Assembly (NCBI RefSeq): GCF_014841105.1
Contig: NZ_JACYWE010000003.1
Span: forward strand, 364,523 to 428,522
Source of the DNA: Lolliginicoccus lacisalsi
GTDB lineage: Bacteria > Actinomycetota > Actinomycetes > Mycobacteriales > Mycobacteriaceae
Reading direction: 5' to 3'
DNA: 64,000 bases
Shown here in pieces: positions 59,016-64,000 of this stretch. Under the pieces are notes generated by a model. It had not been told where the DNA came from. It did no database searches and was given only the letters and a program-made list of their open reading frames with translations. The stretch's first letter is position 1. Each line of letters begins with the position of its first letter. Both the position numbers and the translations under genes were made by a program.

Positions 59016-61496
59016 GTGCGAGTAGCGCAGTCCTGGCTGACAGACATCATCCAGCGTGCCAACCCAGGCTGGAGCATCTCCGCCGAGGAGCTCGACGCCG
59101 GCTTCGTCGGCGTGGGCCTCGAGGTGGAGGACGTGACCCGGCCCGGACCTGTCGTGGGTCCGCTGCGGGTCGGTCGCGTCGTGTCGATCGAGGAGCTCAC
59201 CGAGTTCAAGAAGCCCATCCGGTTCTGCCTCGTCGATGTCGGGGGCGCCGAGCCACAGGGCATCGTGTGCGGCGCCCGCAACTTCGTCGAGGGCGATCTC
59301 GTGGTCGTGGCGCTGCCCGGCGCGGTGCTGCCCGGTGACTTCACCATCTCTTCCCGCAAGACCTATGGGCGCGTCTCCAACGGCATGATCTGCTCGGTCC
59401 GCGAGCTCGGGCTTGGCCGGGAGCATGCGGGGATCCTGGTGCTGCCGCCGGGCACGGCATCGCCGGGCGCCGACGCGCATGGGCTGCTGGGGCTGACGGA
59501 CACGGTGATCGAGCTCGCGGTGACGCCGGATCGCGGCTATTGCCTCTCGGTGCGGGGATTGTCGCGGGAGCTGTGCTGCGGGTTCGACCTGGCCTTCGCT
59601 GATCCGGCCGAGGGCCCGGACCACGGCGCGGAGGGGCCCGCCTGGGGGGTCAGCGTCGAGCCGGAGGCCGATGCGGCACGGTTCGCGGTGCGTCGCATCA
59701 CGGGCATCGATACGCAGGCCGTGACGCCATGGTGGATGCAGCTTCGCCTCATGCTGTCGGACATCCGCCCGATCTCCCCGGCCGTGGACGTCACCAACTA
59801 CGTGATGCTCGAGCTGGGCCAGCCGATGCACGCGTTCGACGCGGCCCGGATCTCCGGCGACCTCGTGGTCCGGCGCGCCCGGCAGGGGGAGAAGCTGGTC
59901 ACCCTCGACGATGTGGAGCGTGGCCTCGATCCCGAGGATGTGGTCATCGCGGATGATTCCGGTGTTGTCTCCCTCGCCGGGGTCATGGGCGGCGCGAGCA
60001 CCGAGGTGTCGACCTCGACCACCGAGGTCCTTCTCGAGGCCGCGTGCTGGCACCCGCTGGCGATCTTCCGGACGGCACGGCGCCACAAGCTCTCGAGCGA
60101 GGCGAGCCGCCGCTTCGAGCGTGCGGTGGACCCAGGGCTGACGGTGGCCGCTCTCGACCGCGCCGCGGCATTGCTCGCTGAGATCACGGGCGGCGATGTG
60201 GAGCCCGGGCTCACCGATATCGGTGCGGTGCCCGAGCGTGCCGTGATCCGCATGGATTCCCGCCTTCCGGACACGGTCGCCGGGGTGGAGTACGCGGCGG
60301 GCGCGGCCCAGCATCGCCTGGAGCAGATCGGCGCGGGCGTCCTTGAGGAGCAGGCGGGGGATTCCCTCCAGTTGCTCGTGACCCCGCCATCGTGGCGGCC
60401 AGATCTCACGCAGCCTGCCGACCTCGTGGAGGAGGTGCTGCGGCTCGAGGGGCTCGATCTCATTCCTTCGGTGCTGCCGCCCGCGCCTGCGGGCGCGGGG
60501 CTCACGGCGCTGCAGCGGCGACGGCGCTCGGTGAGCCGGGCGCTCGCGCATTCGGGCTTCGTGGAGGTGCAGCCGTCGCCGTTCATCTCGCCGAAGGTCT
60601 TCGACCAGTTCCGGCTCGCCGCGGACGATCCGCGGCGGCAGGCCATGCGCGTGCTCAACCCTCTCGATAGCGAGCGTGCGACCCTCGCCACGACCTTGCT
60701 GCCGGGATTGCTCGATGTGCTCGCGCGCAACGTCGCGCGGGGGCAGCATGATGTGTCGCTGTTCACCATCGGCCAGGTGGTGCTGCCAACCGGTTCGACC
60801 CGTCCGGTGCCGATGCTGCCGGTGGATCGACGTCCGGAGCCGGAGCAGGTCGAGGAGCTCTTCGCGTCGCTCCCCGAGCAACCGGTCCGTGCGGGAATCG
60901 TGCTTTCCGGGGCGCGGGTGCCGCGTGGTCCGTGGGGTCCGGGGCGTGCCGCGGACGCTGCCGACGCGTTCGAGGCGGCGGATGTCATCGCGAGCGCCGG
61001 GGGCGTGGTGATCGAGCGCCGGGCGGCGCAGGACCTCCCGTGGCATCCCGGGCGCTGCGCCGAGCTCGTGGTGGAGGGTCGGGTCATCGGCCATGCTGGC
61101 GAGCTGCATCCAGCCGTCATCGAGGAGATGGGATTGCCGCCACGGACGTGCGCGGTGGAGATGGAGCTCGATGCCCTGCCAGTGCGCGAGAACCTCCCGG
61201 CCCCGCGCCTGTCGGTGTTCCCCGCGGTGCTCCAGGACGTTGCCGTGGTGGTCGCTGAGGAGGTGCCCGCTGCGTCGGTGGAATCTGCATTGCGCGATGG
61301 CGCTGGCGAGCTGCTGGAGGAGATCGAGCTCTTCGCGGTGTTCGCGGGCGAGCAGCTCGGCGAGGGCCGGAAATCCTTGACGTATTCGCTGCGCTTCCGT
61401 GCCGCAGACCGTACGTTGACAGAGGAGGAGGCGTCGGCTGCTCGTGATGCCGCGGTCGAGCGGGCCACCGAGGTGGTCGGAGCGCGATTGCGGTAG
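59016..61496 (+). CDS. pheT: Phenylalanyl-tRNA synthetase beta chain
   Basis: Editing and tRNA-binding subunit, 826 residues, the usual full-length form. Domains in order: EMAP-type tRNA-binding domain (about 45-150; [41 protein letters not shown]), the B3/B4 editing region ([78 protein letters not shown]), B5 (about 405-480) and the C-terminal FDX-ACB anticodon-binding domain ([20 protein letters not shown]...). GTG start with GAGGGAG upstream. Long open frames on the minus strand here are antisense artefacts. Confidence 0.96.
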   Translation: MRVAQSWLTDIIQRANPGWSISAEELDAGFVGVGLEVEDVTRPGPVVGPLRVGRVVSIEELTEFKKPIRFCLVDVGGAEPQGIVCGARNFVEGDLVVVALPGAVLPGDFTISSRKTYGRVSNGMICSVRELGLGREHAGILVLPPGTASPGADAHGLLGLTDTVIELAVTPDRGYCLSVRGLSRELCCGFDLAFADPAEGPDHGAEGPAWGVSVEPEADAARFAVRRITGIDTQAVTPWWMQLRLMLSDIRPISPAVDVTNYVMLELGQPMHAFDAARISGDLVVRRARQGEKLVTLDDVERGLDPEDVVIADDSGVVSLAGVMGGASTEVSTSTTEVLLEAACWHPLAIFRTARRHKLSSEASRRFERAVDPGLTVAALDRAAALLAEITGGDVEPGLTDIGAVPERAVIRMDSRLPDTVAGVEYAAGAAQHRLEQIGAGVLEEQAGDSLQLLVTPPSWRPDLTQPADLVEEVLRLEGLDLIPSVLPPAPAGAGLTALQRRRRSVSRALAHSGFVEVQPSPFISPKVFDQFRLAADDPRRQAMRVLNPLDSERATLATTLLPGLLDVLARNVARGQHDVSLFTIGQVVLPTGSTRPVPMLPVDRRPEPEQVEELFASLPEQPVRAGIVLSGARVPRGPWGPGRAADAADAFEAADVIASAGGVVIERRAAQDLPWHPGRCAELVVEGRVIGHAGELHPAVIEEMGLPPRTCAVEMELDALPVRENLPAPRLSVFPAVLQDVAVVVAEEVPAASVESALRDGAGELLEEIELFAVFAGEQLGEGRKSLTYSLRFRAADRTLTEEEASAARDAAVERATEVVGARLR

Positions 61497-61566
61497 CGCG
61501 TGGCCGTTGTGGGCCCGGCTGCTCGACGTATCCTGGAAGCATATTGCTCGAAGGGAGCCCGTCGTC

Positions 61567-62061
61567 GTGGAGAAGAAGCCTTCGTCGATCGATTCGTTGA
61601 CGCGTGCGTTGTCGGTGCTCGGCGACGCAGAATTGTGCGAGGTGGTGTCCGCGGCCACAGCGGATCGCGAGGATCTGCGCGCGCTGCATCAGGTCGCGCA
61701 GTTGTCCCTGGTCGCGGGCCCCGCCTCGGGCGGGGACCTGTCCGGCGCGGCGTTGTCCGGTGCCACGTTGTCGGCGGCGGGCGGGGTAGTGCGGGCCAGT
61801 GACGTGGAGGACTACCCGGTGGGCGAGGTTCCGCCGCTGGGCAAGCCCGGCGGGGAGAGCGACCCGGGATGGACTACTGACGGCATCCCGACGTTCAGCA
61901 AGGTGCGGGATAGGATCGCTGCGAAGTTCGCGGTGGCCATCGGTGCTCCCGAGACGGATGTGGAGCGGGCCGAGAGCTTGTCGCTGGAGCAGCAGTGGGA
62001 GAACCGCGCTCGAGCGGCCCGGGAGCGCCTGGAGCAGATCAAGGGACTCATGCGCAAATAG
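61567..62061 (+). CDS. Uncharacterised 164-residue protein
   Basis: No family recognised. The sequence starts MEKKPSSIDSLTRALSVLGDAELCEVVSAATADREDLRALHQVAQLSLVAG and has a short pentapeptide-like patch (GGDLSGAALSGATLSAAGG, about 59-77), an acidic middle (SDVEDYPVGEVPPLGKPGGESDPGW) and a charged helical end (ETDVERAESLSLEQQWENRARAARERLEQIKGLMRK). No signal peptide or membrane helix. Its own promoter is likely: TATCCT at 61528-61533, then GAAGGGAG about 10 bases before the GTG. Codon usage matches the neighbours. It lies between pheT and argC. Confidence 0.7.
   Translation: MEKKPSSIDSLTRALSVLGDAELCEVVSAATADREDLRALHQVAQLSLVAGPASGGDLSGAALSGATLSAAGGVVRASDVEDYPVGEVPPLGKPGGESDPGWTTDGIPTFSKVRDRIAAKFAVAIGAPETDVERAESLSLEQQWENRARAARERLEQIKGLMRK

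Positions 62062-64000
<1,939 letters not shown>

Noticed and set aside
58989-61658. Open frame of 889 codons on the minus strand opposite pheT
   Set aside because: Arg/His/Gly-rich composition and no recognisable domain; the plus strand encodes full-length PheT with all domains.

Overview
The window is one continuous, gene-dense stretch of high-GC chromosome from an actinobacterium, most likely a mycolic-acid-containing member of the Mycobacteriales (Corynebacteriales). The gene order nadABC - his operon - trpE/C/B/A - lgt - pyk - pdtaR - polA - rpsA - coaE - uvrB - usp - uvrA - infC/rpmI/rplT - tsnR - pheST - argCJ follows, as I remember it, the Mycobacterium tuberculosis Rv1594-Rv1653 segment. 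I cannot name the genus from sequence alone. There is no insertion sequence, prophage, CRISPR array or rRNA.

Layout. 1-2819 holds the end of nadA plus nadB and nadC (de novo NAD). 2916-10459 is a his cluster (hisD-C-B-H-A-impA-F-I) interleaved with two small membrane proteins; hisA is the bifunctional PriA type expected to serve tryptophan synthesis too. 10516-11568 has a 59-residue tautomerase and a class III extradiol dioxygenase with a palindromic operator. 11636-16990 is the trp cluster, then lgt, a DUF2752 protein and pyk. 20287-22116 carries a potassium channel, a tRNA-Leu and the ANTAR antiterminator PdtaR. 22293-28067 is a branched-chain amino-acid-type ABC transporter: the lipoprotein is on the plus strand and convergent with the minus-strand permease/ATPase operon. 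28284-40401 is polA followed by accessory genes: FAD oxidoreductase, GlxA-like regulator, 2H phosphoesterase, an isopropylmalate-dehydrogenase paralogue, thioredoxin, hydrolase, GT-C-like membrane protein, methyltransferase and a PadR/HAAS pair. 40551-54437 is rpsA, coaE, uvrB, usp, a HelD/HelR-like helicase, a DoxX protein with an 11-residue-repeat tail, a metallo-hydrolase and uvrA. 54805-64000 is a DUF1844 gene, infC-rpmI-rplT, tsnR, pheST, an unknown gene, argC and the start of argJ.

Genes in the biosynthetic blocks are tightly packed, often with 4-base ATGA/GTGA overlaps. Many monocistronic genes start 6-8 bases after a TANNNT box, which suggests leaderless transcripts.

The least explained signals are intergenic. 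There are two families of near-perfect palindromes (14-N13-14 and 13-N22-13 bp) at gene 3' ends. The three with perfect tandem duplications beside them all use a 17-bp unit, although the duplicated sequences differ. Other points worth attention are an AUC start for infC, a possible CUG start for tsnR, a tRNA-Leu with a short variable arm, loss of the TrpA Asp that normally pairs with TrpB Lys, a Pro in the Walker A motif of LivG, a LivH permease fused to an extracytoplasmic beta-domain, and the hendecad-repeat DoxX protein.
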